Source of the DNA: SZUA-186 sp041552135
Lineage (GTDB): Bacteria > Pseudomonadota > Gammaproteobacteria > UBA9214
Length of the DNA stretch: 11,315 bases
NCBI GenBank assembly: GCA_041552135.1
Contig: JBFELL010000093.1
Span: 1-11,315, forward strand
Direction of reading: 5' to 3'
Under the pieces are notes generated by a model. The model ran no database searches. It was not told the origin of the DNA and was given only the letters and a program-made list of their open reading frames with translations. Positions 1 through 6,484 of this stretch are shown here, piece by piece. A program made the translations under genes and the position numbers. How positions within the stretch are numbered: the stretch's first letter is position 1; the number at the start of each line of letters is the position of its first letter.

Positions 1-99
1 CCAAACTCCCAGCCGGTACCGGTGCCTGCGGCGATATGGCTCTTCGGCTCCGGTCTGCTGGGTCTGATCGGGATAGGCAGACAGAGGAAAGCGACTTAA
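1..99 (+). CDS. C-terminal fragment of a VPLPA/PEP-CTERM sorted exported protein
   Basis: The 5' part lies outside the window. The visible 32 codons in frame 1 end in TAA at 97-99. They read as a PVPVPAAIWLFGSG motif, a short hydrophobic stretch (LLGLIGIG) and a basic tail (RQRKAT). This is the three-part layout of the VPLPA variant of the PEP-CTERM sorting signal: Pro-rich motif, one membrane helix, then Arg/Lys cluster. In this family the signal is recognised by an exosortase (EpsH/XrtA type), and carriers are exported proteins that are often linked to exopolysaccharide or extracellular matrix. The rest of the protein is unseen, so its function cannot be given. The gene is followed 24 bp later by a strong terminator, which supports a true 3' end. 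The recognition is by motif memory, not by a search. Confidence 0.85.
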   Translation, partial: PNSQPVPVPAAIWLFGSGLLGLIGIGRQRKAT

Positions 100-122
100 C
101 CGTTGCGCACAATCCTGCTCAT

Positions 123-150
123 ACGGCGACTTCGGTCGCCGTTTCTGTTT
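123..150 (+). terminator. Rho-independent terminator of the VPLPA-CTERM gene
   Basis: The stem ACGGCGAC / GTCGCCGT is a perfect 8-bp inverted repeat closed by a TTCG tetraloop, which is an exceptionally stable loop. It is followed by a T-rich run (TTTCTGTTT). It begins 24 bp after the stop codon of the partial + strand gene, the normal place for an intrinsic terminator. The reverse strand has no T-run after the stem, so it acts on the + strand. Confidence 0.75.
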
Positions 151-180
151 GTGTGATAGCCGGGCGTCGGCCTGTTATTG

Positions 181-205
181 AAAAACAGCGGCAACAAGCC
201 GTTGT
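181..205 (-). terminator. Possible intrinsic terminator for the leftward GGT gene
   Basis: Read on the - strand, a CGGC / GCCG stem with a TTGTT loop is extended by ACA / TGT across one A-C mismatch, and runs into TTTT (five T in total at 185-181). It lies about 280 bp beyond the stop codon of the leftward gamma-glutamyltransferase gene. It faces the + strand terminator at 123-150, so the two converging transcripts would each have an end. The stem is short and interrupted, so this is tentative. Confidence 0.38.
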
Positions 206-207
206 CG

Positions 208-486
208 GATATCCTCAGGTCAGGCAGGCGGTGTTTGATCTTGCATATGCCCATGATCCGTTTTGCTGATGGGTATGCGCTGGATGGTCGCGGTGCTGGC
301 CCGGTACCACGCCGGCGTACGGTTCTGTGACCGGACAGTGGTTGACCCGGCATTTTAAACGTTCCACGAGGCTGTGCGCAGCAGGTGATCCGCCGGAACA
401 AGACCATCGTGATCAGATGCGCAGAAAAACAGTGCCTGCTCCCTGCGCCCGGCATGGTGTGGCACCCGCACGAATACCCGTTGCCG
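208..486. other. Gene-free stretch between convergent genes
   Basis: No convincing coding region is seen in this stretch. The open frames that cross it on both strands are mostly shadows of the neighbouring GGT gene or lack similarity to anything I recognise. An imperfect inverted repeat (243-254 with 269-280; GCATATGCCCAT against ATGGGTATGCGC, one mismatch if G-U pairs are allowed) surrounds a 14-nt loop. A 10-bp palindrome, ACGCCGGCGT, lies at 309-318. Neither matches an element I can name. Confidence 0.5.
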
Positions 487-2016
487 CTAGACAGCGAGGA
501 ACACGCCCCCCCTGCGTGGATCACCCGCCCCACTGAAGCCCCGCCCGTCATGGATGACCGTATGGGTGCCGCCAAAAAACAGGTTTTTCTCCGACCAGCG
601 GTGGTGGTCGGGACAGGCGACGCATAGCCGATCCACGACGGATTCCGGGAAGCCCGGTTCGATACTGAGCCGGTCATTCTCGACATGCAGTCGCGGGCTC
701 TGAACCGCCTCGCGGGCATCCATCCCGAAATCATACAGATTGTTCAGTGTCTGCAGGATGGCGGTGCGTAAGCGGTTGGAACCGCCGGAGCCGATGGCAA
801 TGACACGATCCCCGTCGATGGCAAGGGTGGGTGCCATCATGGACGAAACCCGCACACCGGCATCCCAGCGGTGAAATCCGCCCGGGTTGAGGTCCTCCTC
901 GCCCAGCATGTTGTTCAACATGATACCCGTCCCGGGTAACACGTAGCCGGCGCCTTCACCATTGGACAGGGTGAGCGATGCGGCGTTGTTCAGCCCGTCC
1001 ACGACACTGATGTGGGTGGTCCCGCGGCTGTTTCGCGGGTGGCCGGCCAGGGCCGACCGGAAGCGGGCTATCGTATCCTGTTGCAGGATATCCGCGGCAC
1101 TGCCGGTGTCAGTCCGGCCGTTTTCCATCCGGGCCAGGTTGGTCTGCTTCATGACCGCTGACAGTAAGCCGAGGTGCTGTGCTGAACCGAACTCACCCGG
1201 GTCATGCGGCTCCAGCAGGGCATGGGCAAAGCGGATCAGGCTGCCGCCGCTCGATGGCGGCGGGTTGGCCAGTATCCTTGCGTTGCGGTACCGATAGCCC
1301 AGGGGTTCGCGCTTCACGACCGTATAGGCATCCAGGTCGGCCTGTTGCAGATAACCACCGCCGCACTGACAGGCGGCCACCAGTCCGGCGCCCATCTCGC
1401 CCCGGTAAAACAGCCGCTCCCCCTCGATGGCCAGCAGCTCCAGGGCATCCGCCAGCGCGGGCTGGCGAAAGTGCTCGCCCTCGACCACCAGAGCGTCGTC
1501 GAACCGACGACTGGAATAGATAGACCGGGCACCGGCGGTGGAAAGATAGATAGGTGCAACAACACTGAAAATATAGGCCTGCAAGCGGTTCAGCACGATG
1601 CCGTTGCGGGCGAAATCCACCGCCGGCTTCACGATCTCCCGCATGGGCAGGGTGCCCAGGTCGGCGTGGACCTGGAACAGGCCCTTGATGGTGCCGGGCA
1701 CGGCGATGCTGCCCATGCCGATGTGAAACTCCTGCTGTGCGGTGCCGAAGTCCGCGACAATGGGGTAAAAATCCAGTTCGGACGCGGGACGCTTGTGCCG
1801 CGGACTCTGCACGAAGAAGTCGTACAGCATATTCCTGCCGCCGCCCCGGTGCGCGAGCAGAAAACCGCCACCGCCGAGCGAGGTCAGCACCGGTTCTGCC
1901 ACGCAGGCGGCACACAGCCCCGCCAGGGCCGCATCGAAGGCATTACCCCCCGCCTCCAGCGCACTCGCGGCTGCCTCTGCCGTCGCCGGATGCCCGGCTG
2001 CGACTGCACCTTTCAC
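487..2016 (-). CDS. Gamma-glutamyltransferase family protein (Ntn-hydrolase), probably cytoplasmic
   Basis: This is a 509-residue protein of the gamma-glutamyltranspeptidase family (EC 2.3.2.2 / 3.4.19.13 type), whose members cleave the gamma-glutamyl bond of glutathione and related compounds. Landmarks in order: AAGHPATAEAA near residues 6-16, EAGGNAFDAA (21-30), LGGGGF (47-52), NPPPSSGG (251-258), the autoprocessing site GTTHISVVD (332-340) with Thr333 as the likely new N-terminal nucleophile, GTGIMLNNML (362-371), GSGG (409-412) and GAGDPRRGG (496-504). The frame is open up to an ATG at 2187, but that extension (57 residues) is not family-like and would run through a palindromic repeat at 2080-2103. 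I therefore start at GTG 2016, which has AAAGGG 6 nt upstream. No signal peptide is seen with either start, unlike the periplasmic E. coli Ggt. It lies 219 bp beyond hemD on the same strand. The exact substrate is unknown. Confidence 0.85.
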   Translation of the reverse strand: MKGAVAAGHPATAEAAASALEAGGNAFDAALAGLCAACVAEPVLTSLGGGGFLLAHRGGGRNMLYDFFVQSPRHKRPASELDFYPIVADFGTAQQEFHIGMGSIAVPGTIKGLFQVHADLGTLPMREIVKPAVDFARNGIVLNRLQAYIFSVVAPIYLSTAGARSIYSSRRFDDALVVEGEHFRQPALADALELLAIEGERLFYRGEMGAGLVAACQCGGGYLQQADLDAYTVVKREPLGYRYRNARILANPPPSSGGSLIRFAHALLEPHDPGEFGSAQHLGLLSAVMKQTNLARMENGRTDTGSAADILQQDTIARFRSALAGHPRNSRGTTHISVVDGLNNAASLTLSNGEGAGYVLPGTGIMLNNMLGEEDLNPGGFHRWDAGVRVSSMMAPTLAIDGDRVIAIGSGGSNRLRTAILQTLNNLYDFGMDAREAVQSPRLHVENDRLSIEPGFPESVVDRLCVACPDHHRWSEKNLFFGGTHTVIHDGRGFSGAGDPRRGGVFLAV

Positions 2017-2079
2017 CGCGATCCCTTTATGGCCATAGACTACGCAACAGATACCAGTCTTCGAGCAAAAAACCAACCC

Positions 2080-2103
2080 GGGGACAGAATTGATTTCTGT
2101 CCC
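2080..2103. repeat. GGGGACAG-type palindrome between hemD and the GGT gene
   Basis: GGGACAGAA (2081-2089) and TTCTGTCCC (2095-2103) form a perfect 9-bp inverted repeat with a 5-nt loop. From memory, GGGGACAG palindromes of this kind recur in proteobacterial genomes next to REP-associated (Y1/IS200-like) transposase genes, so this may be a solitary copy; no transposase is present here. On the - strand a run of six T begins 8 nt after the stem (2072-2067). The element could weakly end hemCD transcription, but the distance is long for an intrinsic terminator. A second GGGGACA lies at 2175-2181 in the same orientation. Confidence 0.5.
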
Positions 2104-2235
2104 TGTACCGATATGGCACGCCGGCCACGTTCCCGGTCGACACCGGAAGTGAATATCACTGACTGGCAGACTGCGGGGACACAACACAGGAATCGCGCAC
2201 TGGCCTGGTCATCCTGCCTGACAGCAGGCGTCGCC

Positions 2236-3036
2236 TTAATTCCGCCGCACTGCGTCGCTGCGTTCAGCATATGCCGCCAGGACATTCACGATCGCATCAT
2301 CACTGGCGTTTTTCGCGACCAGGGGGGCTTGCGCAAATCCGAGCTTTTCCGCCAGCGCGACCTGGCGCTGGCTGACAACGACCAGCGGAATCGCGCACAG
2401 GGCGGCCTGTCCCTCGGCGCCCGCCATGTCAAACAGGTTCTGCAGGGTCTCGTTACTGGTAACCGTGATCACGTCCAGCACACCCGGCTGCCAGAGGTGC
2501 AGCAGCGAGCCGGGGTCGACATCGGGACACACCCGGCGGTAGACCTCGACGTAATCGACCTCGGCACCGCGCTCGATCAGCGTGTCGCGCAGCTTGTCGC
2601 GACCGCCGTTGCCGCGAAAGATCACCACGCGCCTGCCGGCCATGTCCTGCAGTTCGGGCAGCGCCAGCAGTGCCTCGCTGTTGAAGCGGTGCCTCGGCAC
2701 CAGGTCGACCGACAGGCCGTAGGACTCGAGCGCCTCGGCCGAGCGCGCACCCACCGTGGCGATCTTCACCGTGTCCGGCCACTGCGACAGGAAACGGCAG
2801 TACTCCATGGTCTTCCCGACGGCGTTGACGCTGATGAACACCGCCAGGTCATAGCGCTCGAGCTGCATCAGCGCCTGCTGCAGGTGCTGCTGGTCCAGCG
2901 TGTCGAGGATCTCGATGGCCGGCAGTCGCACCGGCCTGCCACCGGCGGCCGCGATCAGGCTGTGCAGCCGGTCGGCCTGTCCGGCAGGGCGGGTGATCAG
3001 GACGCGCAGGCCATGCAGGCGGTCAGCCGGACTCAT
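2236..3036 (-). CDS. hemD: Uroporphyrinogen-III synthase
   Basis: The 266-residue product closes and inverts ring D of hydroxymethylbilane to give uroporphyrinogen III (EC 4.2.1.75) in the cytoplasm, the branch point to haem, sirohaem and cobalamin. HemD sequences are poorly conserved, but the usual marks are present: VLITRPAGQ at 12-20, the LAVFISVNAV block (64-73), ATVGARSAEAL (93-103), VVIFRGNGGRD (137-147), VYRRVCP (165-171) and TVTSNETLQNL (191-201). Its length is typical. The ATG overlaps the hemC stop codon by one base (TGATG), so the two genes are almost certainly translationally coupled. hemX and hemY, which often follow hemD in Gammaproteobacteria, are absent; the next gene is a GGT-family gene. 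Confidence 0.93.
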   Translation of the reverse strand: MSPADRLHGLRVLITRPAGQADRLHSLIAAAGGRPVRLPAIEILDTLDQQHLQQALMQLERYDLAVFISVNAVGKTMEYCRFLSQWPDTVKIATVGARSAEALESYGLSVDLVPRHRFNSEALLALPELQDMAGRRVVIFRGNGGRDKLRDTLIERGAEVDYVEVYRRVCPDVDPGSLLHLWQPGVLDVITVTSNETLQNLFDMAGAEGQAALCAIPLVVVSQRQVALAEKLGFAQAPLVAKNASDDAIVNVLAAYAERSDAVRRN

Positions 3037-3968
3037 CAGCTCTCGGCAAGCAGTGCATCGAGGATCGGCCGTGCCCCGCGCGCCAGCAGGTCTTCGGCCA
3101 GCGTCCGGCCAAGCGACTGCGCATCGGCCGCGGCGCCACGGATGTCACCGCGCACAATGTCACGGCCGTCCGGCCAGCCGACCAGACCGCGCAGCTGGAG
3201 CACGCCGGCGTCCAGCACTGCATGGCCCGCCACCGGCGCCTGGCAGCCCCCGGCCAGGGTGGCGTTCAGGCTGCGTTCGGCGGCAAGGCGTACCGCCGTG
3301 TCGTTATCGTGAAGTGGCGCCAGCAGCTCCCGCACCCGCGCATCGTCAAGCCGCGTCTCGATGCCGATGATGCCCTGGCCGATGGCCGGCAGCATGGCCA
3401 CGGTATCGATCGAGCGGGTAATGCGCCCGGCAAGACCCAGCCGCTTCAGGCCGGCACAGGCCAGCACGATGGCGTCGTAGTCGCCGTTGTCCAGCTTGCC
3501 GAGACGGGTACCGACGTTGCCGCGCAGGTCACGGATATCCAGGTCCGGCCTGACGGCCCGCAGCTGGCACTGGCGCCGCAGGCTGGAGGTGCCGACCACG
3601 GCCGCCTCGGGCAGTGATTCGATGGCCTCGTAGCGATTCGAGACAAAGGCATCATGCGGGTCTTCCCTTGCCAGGATGGCACCGATGCCAAGGCCGACGG
3701 GAAACTCGACCGGGACGTCCTTCATGGAGTGCACGGCGATGTCGGCATCTCCGGCCAGCAGGCCCTGTTCCAGTTCCTTGACGAACAGGCCCTTGCCGCC
3801 GATTTTCGCCAGCGGGCTGTCCAGCACACGGTCACCCTTCGTGCTCATGGTGACCAGCTCGACGGCCAGCCCCGGGTGTGCCGCCTGCAGGCGGGCGCGA
3901 ACGTGCCCGGCCTGCCACAGCGCCAGCGGGCTCTTGCGGGTCGCGATACGAAACGGTTCGGTTGACAT
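3036..3968 (-). CDS. hemC: Hydroxymethylbilane synthase (porphobilinogen deaminase)
   Basis: The 310-residue enzyme (EC 2.5.1.61) joins four porphobilinogen units into hydroxymethylbilane on a covalent dipyrromethane cofactor. Visible marks: IATRKSPLALWQA (8-20), KGLFVKELE (59-67), catalytic Asp84 in HSMKDVP, GTSSLRR (126-132), LRGNVGTRL (148-156) and the cofactor Cys242 in GGCQAP. Asp84 and Cys242 fall at the same numbers as in E. coli HemC, which supports the ATG at 3968; a TTG two codons upstream in frame is the only nearby rival. The ribosome-binding site is weak (GAAAG about 10 nt upstream). The start is only 28 bp from the ATG of the divergent thioredoxin-fold gene, so its promoter must lie partly inside that gene. 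In Pseudomonas algR is directly upstream; here one gene has come between. Confidence 0.96.
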   Translation of the reverse strand: MSTEPFRIATRKSPLALWQAGHVRARLQAAHPGLAVELVTMSTKGDRVLDSPLAKIGGKGLFVKELEQGLLAGDADIAVHSMKDVPVEFPVGLGIGAILAREDPHDAFVSNRYEAIESLPEAAVVGTSSLRRQCQLRAVRPDLDIRDLRGNVGTRLGKLDNGDYDAIVLACAGLKRLGLAGRITRSIDTVAMLPAIGQGIIGIETRLDDARVRELLAPLHDNDTAVRLAAERSLNATLAGGCQAPVAGHAVLDAGVLQLRGLVGWPDGRDIVRGDIRGAAADAQSLGRTLAEDLLARGARPILDALLAES

Positions 3969-3996
3969 CGGCAATGAACTTTCGGATTAATAGCGT

Positions 3997-4566
3997 ATGC
4001 AGCGATTATACAAGCCGGTACTTTTGGGATGTGGATTATTCTTGCTGGCCGCGGCCGCGCTCCAGGCGCAAGTGGACATCCCCGTGGCCGGGGACCTGCA
4101 GCAGGACGGGCAGACGGCACGCGACCGGCGGCTGCCGGTCATGCTGGTGTTCGGTGCCATCTCCTGCCCCCATTGCGACGAGCTCGAGGAGGAGTTCATC
4201 CGTCCCATGCTGCTGAGCGGCGAGTACACCGACAGGATCCTGATCCGCAAGCTGGTGCTGGACAACGGTTCCAGCCTGACCGATTTCACCGGTCAGCGCC
4301 TGTCGGTCGGGGACTTCGCGCACCGTTACGGCGTCTACGTCACGCCCACCATCCTGTTCGTCGACCACGCGGGCCAGCAGCTGGCGGAACGCATGGTCGG
4401 CATCAACACCATCGAGATGTACGGCGGCTACCTGGACCAGTGCATCGACACCGCCCTGCTGCATATCCGCGAACCGGCACTGGCAGCCGGGCGCGAGGCA
4501 TGCCGACTGGTCCTGCGCCGCCCCGGCAAGACCAGCCCGGCGAGATTCAATCCTGCAACGACTTGA
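3997..4566 (+). CDS. Exported thioredoxin-fold protein with CPHC active site
   Basis: A 189-residue protein. Residues 1-24 look like a Sec signal peptide: basic start MQRLYK, a hydrophobic core and a likely cut after ALQA. The mature part has the thioredoxin layout: VMLVFGAISCPHCDELEE with redox cysteines C57 and C60, a long helix after them, and the cis-proline loop YVTPTILFVD with P117. This resembles the SoxW / periplasmic thioredoxin-like group, which reduces or shuttles disulfides in the periplasm; a CPHC centre is also the motif of DsbA, but the overall length and the missing DsbA helical insert argue against DsbA. It sits between algR and hemC on the opposite strand. Its 3' end overlaps algR by 20 bp. 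Substrate and partner are unknown. An LLGC at residues 9-12 resembles a lipobox but comes too early in the hydrophobic core. Confidence 0.82.
   Translation: MQRLYKPVLLGCGLFLLAAAALQAQVDIPVAGDLQQDGQTARDRRLPVMLVFGAISCPHCDELEEEFIRPMLLSGEYTDRILIRKLVLDNGSSLTDFTGQRLSVGDFAHRYGVYVTPTILFVDHAGQQLAERMVGINTIEMYGGYLDQCIDTALLHIREPALAAGREACRLVLRRPGKTSPARFNPATT
4005..4010 (-). promoter_or_regulatory. Candidate -10 box for hemC
   Basis: The - strand shows a perfect TATAAT (4010 to 4005), which places a transcription start near 3998 and gives a leader of about 30 nt before the hemC ATG. No good -35 box is seen at 16-18 bp spacing, so an activator may be needed or the match may be chance. The box lies within codons 3-5 of the divergent thioredoxin-fold gene. 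Confidence 0.35.
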
Positions 4567-5287
4567 TGCGCTGGCGCACCCCGGCGATGTGGCGCCGGCT
4601 GACCTCGAGGCACTCGTCGATACCCCGAAGCTGTACGCTGAAATGCCCGTCCGGGGCCTTCGCCAGGCCACAGAGGTGGCGCACGGCAACCAGGGCATTG
4701 CGGTGGATGCGAATCAGCTGTCCGGCAAATTCCTCTTCCAGTGACTTCAGGGTCTCCTCGATCAGCACCGAGCCCTCGGCGGTACGCACGGTAACGTACT
4801 TCTGGTCGGCCTGGAAATAGCGGATATCACCGACCGGTATCAGCTGCAGGTTGCCGTGCTGGCGCACGCACAGGCGGCTGCGCGCGCGGCCGGGCTCGCC
4901 GGCCTGATGCAGTGCACTCGCCTGCGCACGCGTCAGGCGGCGGGCATTTTCCAGTGCCTCTCGCAGGCGCTCCTGGCGCACCGGCTTGAGCAGGTAGTCC
5001 ACGGCGTGTGTCTCGAAGGCATCCAGCGCATAGTCGCTGTAGGCCGTTGTGAAAATGATCGCCGGTGGCTGCTCCAGCACCAGCAGGTGGCGCGCCGCCT
5101 CCATGCCATCCATGCCCGGCATGCGGATATCCATCAGCATGACATCCGGTTGCCGCGCCGCGGCCACGGCCAGCGCCTCCTCGCCGTTGGCCGCCTCGCC
5201 ACAGACATCGCAGTCTTCGATGTCACCCAGCATGCCCCGGAGACGCTCGCGCGCCGGTGCCTCGTCATCCACGACCAGTACTTTCAT
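4547..5287 (-). CDS. algR: AlgR-like LytTR response regulator
   Basis: The 246-residue protein has a receiver domain (about 1-118) followed by a LytTR DNA-binding domain (about 137-243). In the receiver: acidic pocket Asp7/Asp8 (VVDDEAPAR), phosphoacceptor Asp53 in LMDIRMPGMDG, Thr80 and Lys101 (LLKPV), all intact. The LytTR domain shows IRYFQADQKYVTV and IRIHRNALVAV, typical of the family. In Pseudomonas AlgR controls alginate, twitching and virulence genes together with AlgZ/FimS; targets here are not shown. Its ATG overlaps the kinase stop codon (ATGA), so the pair is coupled. Order next to argH and hemC supports the algR name. No clear copy of the AlgR binding consensus was found by eye near its neighbours. 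Confidence 0.9.
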   Translation of the reverse strand: MKVLVVDDEAPARERLRGMLGDIEDCDVCGEAANGEEALAVAAARQPDVMLMDIRMPGMDGMEAARHLLVLEQPPAIIFTTAYSDYALDAFETHAVDYLLKPVRQERLREALENARRLTRAQASALHQAGEPGRARSRLCVRQHGNLQLIPVGDIRYFQADQKYVTVRTAEGSVLIEETLKSLEEEFAGQLIRIHRNALVAVRHLCGLAKAPDGHFSVQLRGIDECLEVSRRHIAGVRQRIKSLQD

Positions 5288-6378
5288 GACGGCTGCGTCT
5301 CCGGAAAACGGAGGCGGACCCGGTACTCCTCACCGGTGCGTGTAACCTCCAGGCCGGCCCGGGTGCCGAACGCCAGACCCAGACGCTGGCGGATGTTCTC
5401 CTGCGCGATCCGGTTACCCTCGTGACCGCCGCCGTCCTGCACGGGCACCGGATTGCTGATGGCGATTTCCACCATGCCGCGATCCACGGCACCCGTCACC
5501 CGGATCAGGCCGCCGTCCGGCAGCGGCTCGATACCATGGTAAATGGCGTTCTCCAGCAGTGGCTGCAGGATCAGCGGCGGCACCCGGGTATCCGGCGGCA
5601 CACTGTCCATGTCCCACTCGACCTGCAGGCGCTCGCCAAGGCGCAGGGCCTCGATATTCAGGTAGCGCCTTGCCAGGGTCAGTTCCTCTGCCAGGGTCGT
5701 GCGCTCATGCGTGTGGTTCAGGGACGCACGGAACAGGTCGGCAAGGTCCTGGATAGCCCCTTCCGCCGTCTCCGGCCGTGACCGGGTCAGCGCGGCAATG
5801 GTATTCATGCTGTTGAACAGAAAGTGCGGCCGGATGCGCGCCTGCAGCGCCTGGATGCGGGCACGCGCCTCGGCCTGCAGCTGCTGGCGCCACTGGTGCT
5901 GGATAAACAGGTAGCGCAGCACGACGGCCGCGATCACGGTACTGATGGTGAGGCTGCGCAGCAGGAACTGCAGATGCTGGCCACTGTTGATGGCAGTGAA
6001 CGCCTGGGAACTGACCAGCAGCCAGAAGGCCATCTCGGAGACCGCCGCCGTCACCAGCAGCACCAGCAGGTAGCTGAGGATCCCGGCGGCGGTGTTGCCC
6101 AGGCGGGCCAGGTAGCTGCGGGTACCGCACAGCACCGCGGCGCTGGTCAGGGCGATCCACTGCATGAACAGCGACAGCAGGCCAAGGTTCTCCCAGGGGT
6201 TGTCGAGGATACCGGGGCTCACCAGGGCCAGCACGAAGGCCAGCAGTTCGGTGATGACCACCACGGCAAATACCAGCCGGACATCACAGAAGCTCGGCAG
6301 AAAGAACTGTTCCACCTGTTCCGGCTTGCCGGCGGCAGGTGTGGTCACGGCGCTCATGTCGGCAGTTTGTTTATTCAT
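5284..6378 (-). CDS. algZ: AlgZ/FimS-like membrane sensor histidine kinase
   Basis: With the start at ATG 6378 the protein has 364 residues, close to the size of Pseudomonas AlgZ. Four hydrophobic segments are visible at about 33-55, 65-85, 97-123 and 139-159, then a cytoplasmic His_kinase domain of the LytS/YehU class. The phosphoacceptor region is QARIRPHFLFNSMNTI (179-194) with His185. The ATPase part has the N box PLLENAIYHG (273-282, Asn277). The usual glycine box is replaced by EGNRIAQENIRQRL (320-333), which lacks the GxGxG pattern. The frame stays open to another ATG at 6465, but that extension is not hydrophobic or conserved and leaves only 19 bp to argH. No good ribosome-binding site marks either start. 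It is paired with algR by a 4-nt overlap. Confidence 0.88.
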   Translation of the reverse strand: MNKQTADMSAVTTPAAGKPEQVEQFFLPSFCDVRLVFAVVVITELLAFVLALVSPGILDNPWENLGLLSLFMQWIALTSAAVLCGTRSYLARLGNTAAGILSYLLVLLVTAAVSEMAFWLLVSSQAFTAINSGQHLQFLLRSLTISTVIAAVVLRYLFIQHQWRQQLQAEARARIQALQARIRPHFLFNSMNTIAALTRSRPETAEGAIQDLADLFRASLNHTHERTTLAEELTLARRYLNIEALRLGERLQVEWDMDSVPPDTRVPPLILQPLLENAIYHGIEPLPDGGLIRVTGAVDRGMVEIAISNPVPVQDGGGHEGNRIAQENIRQRLGLAFGTRAGLEVTRTGEEYRVRLRFPETQPS

Positions 6379-6449
6379 CGGGCAACATGCAAGTCCGGCA
6401 AACGCCGCGCCCTGGCCGGCCGGCACAGGATTCGGACCAGCGGATTGGT

Positions 6450-6455
6450 TATACT
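6450..6455 (+). promoter_or_regulatory. Candidate -10 box for argH
   Basis: TATACT lies 29 bp upstream of the argH ATG, giving a leader of roughly 20-25 nt. No recognisable -35 box stands at 16-18 bp spacing. On the opposite strand the overlapping bases 6453 to 6448 read TATAAC, so a leftward -10 for algZ could share the same site. Weak, by eye only. Confidence 0.3.
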
Positions 6456-6484
6456 CCGCCAACATTGTCTAACGGGCTGGCCGC

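Noticed and set aside
96..734. Open frame of 212 codons on the - strand beyond the GGT stop
   Set aside because: Its first half lies inside the GGT gene in another frame and its second half crosses both terminator candidates; the protein has no family-like motif.
2185..2187. ATG at 2187 as start of the GGT gene
   Set aside because: The added 57 residues are not family-like and would be encoded partly by a palindromic repeat; GTG 2016 has a better upstream site and gives a family-like N-terminus.
1204..3312. Open frame of 702 codons on the + strand antisense to the GGT gene and hemD
   Set aside because: It mirrors two well-supported - strand genes, has no recognisable domain, and its rich His/Arg/Gln content is typical of the reverse frame of GC-rich genes.
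3962..3991. TTGACA with ATTAAT 18 bp on, as a promoter for the thioredoxin-fold gene
   Set aside because: The -35 match is perfect but the -10 is poor and the start would fall on the ATG itself, leaving no leader or ribosome-binding site; it may be chance within the hemC start region.
4021..4032. LLGC as a lipobox in the thioredoxin-fold protein
   Set aside because: It lies at residues 9-12 with almost no hydrophobic core before it, while a complete Sec leader ending in ALQA follows.
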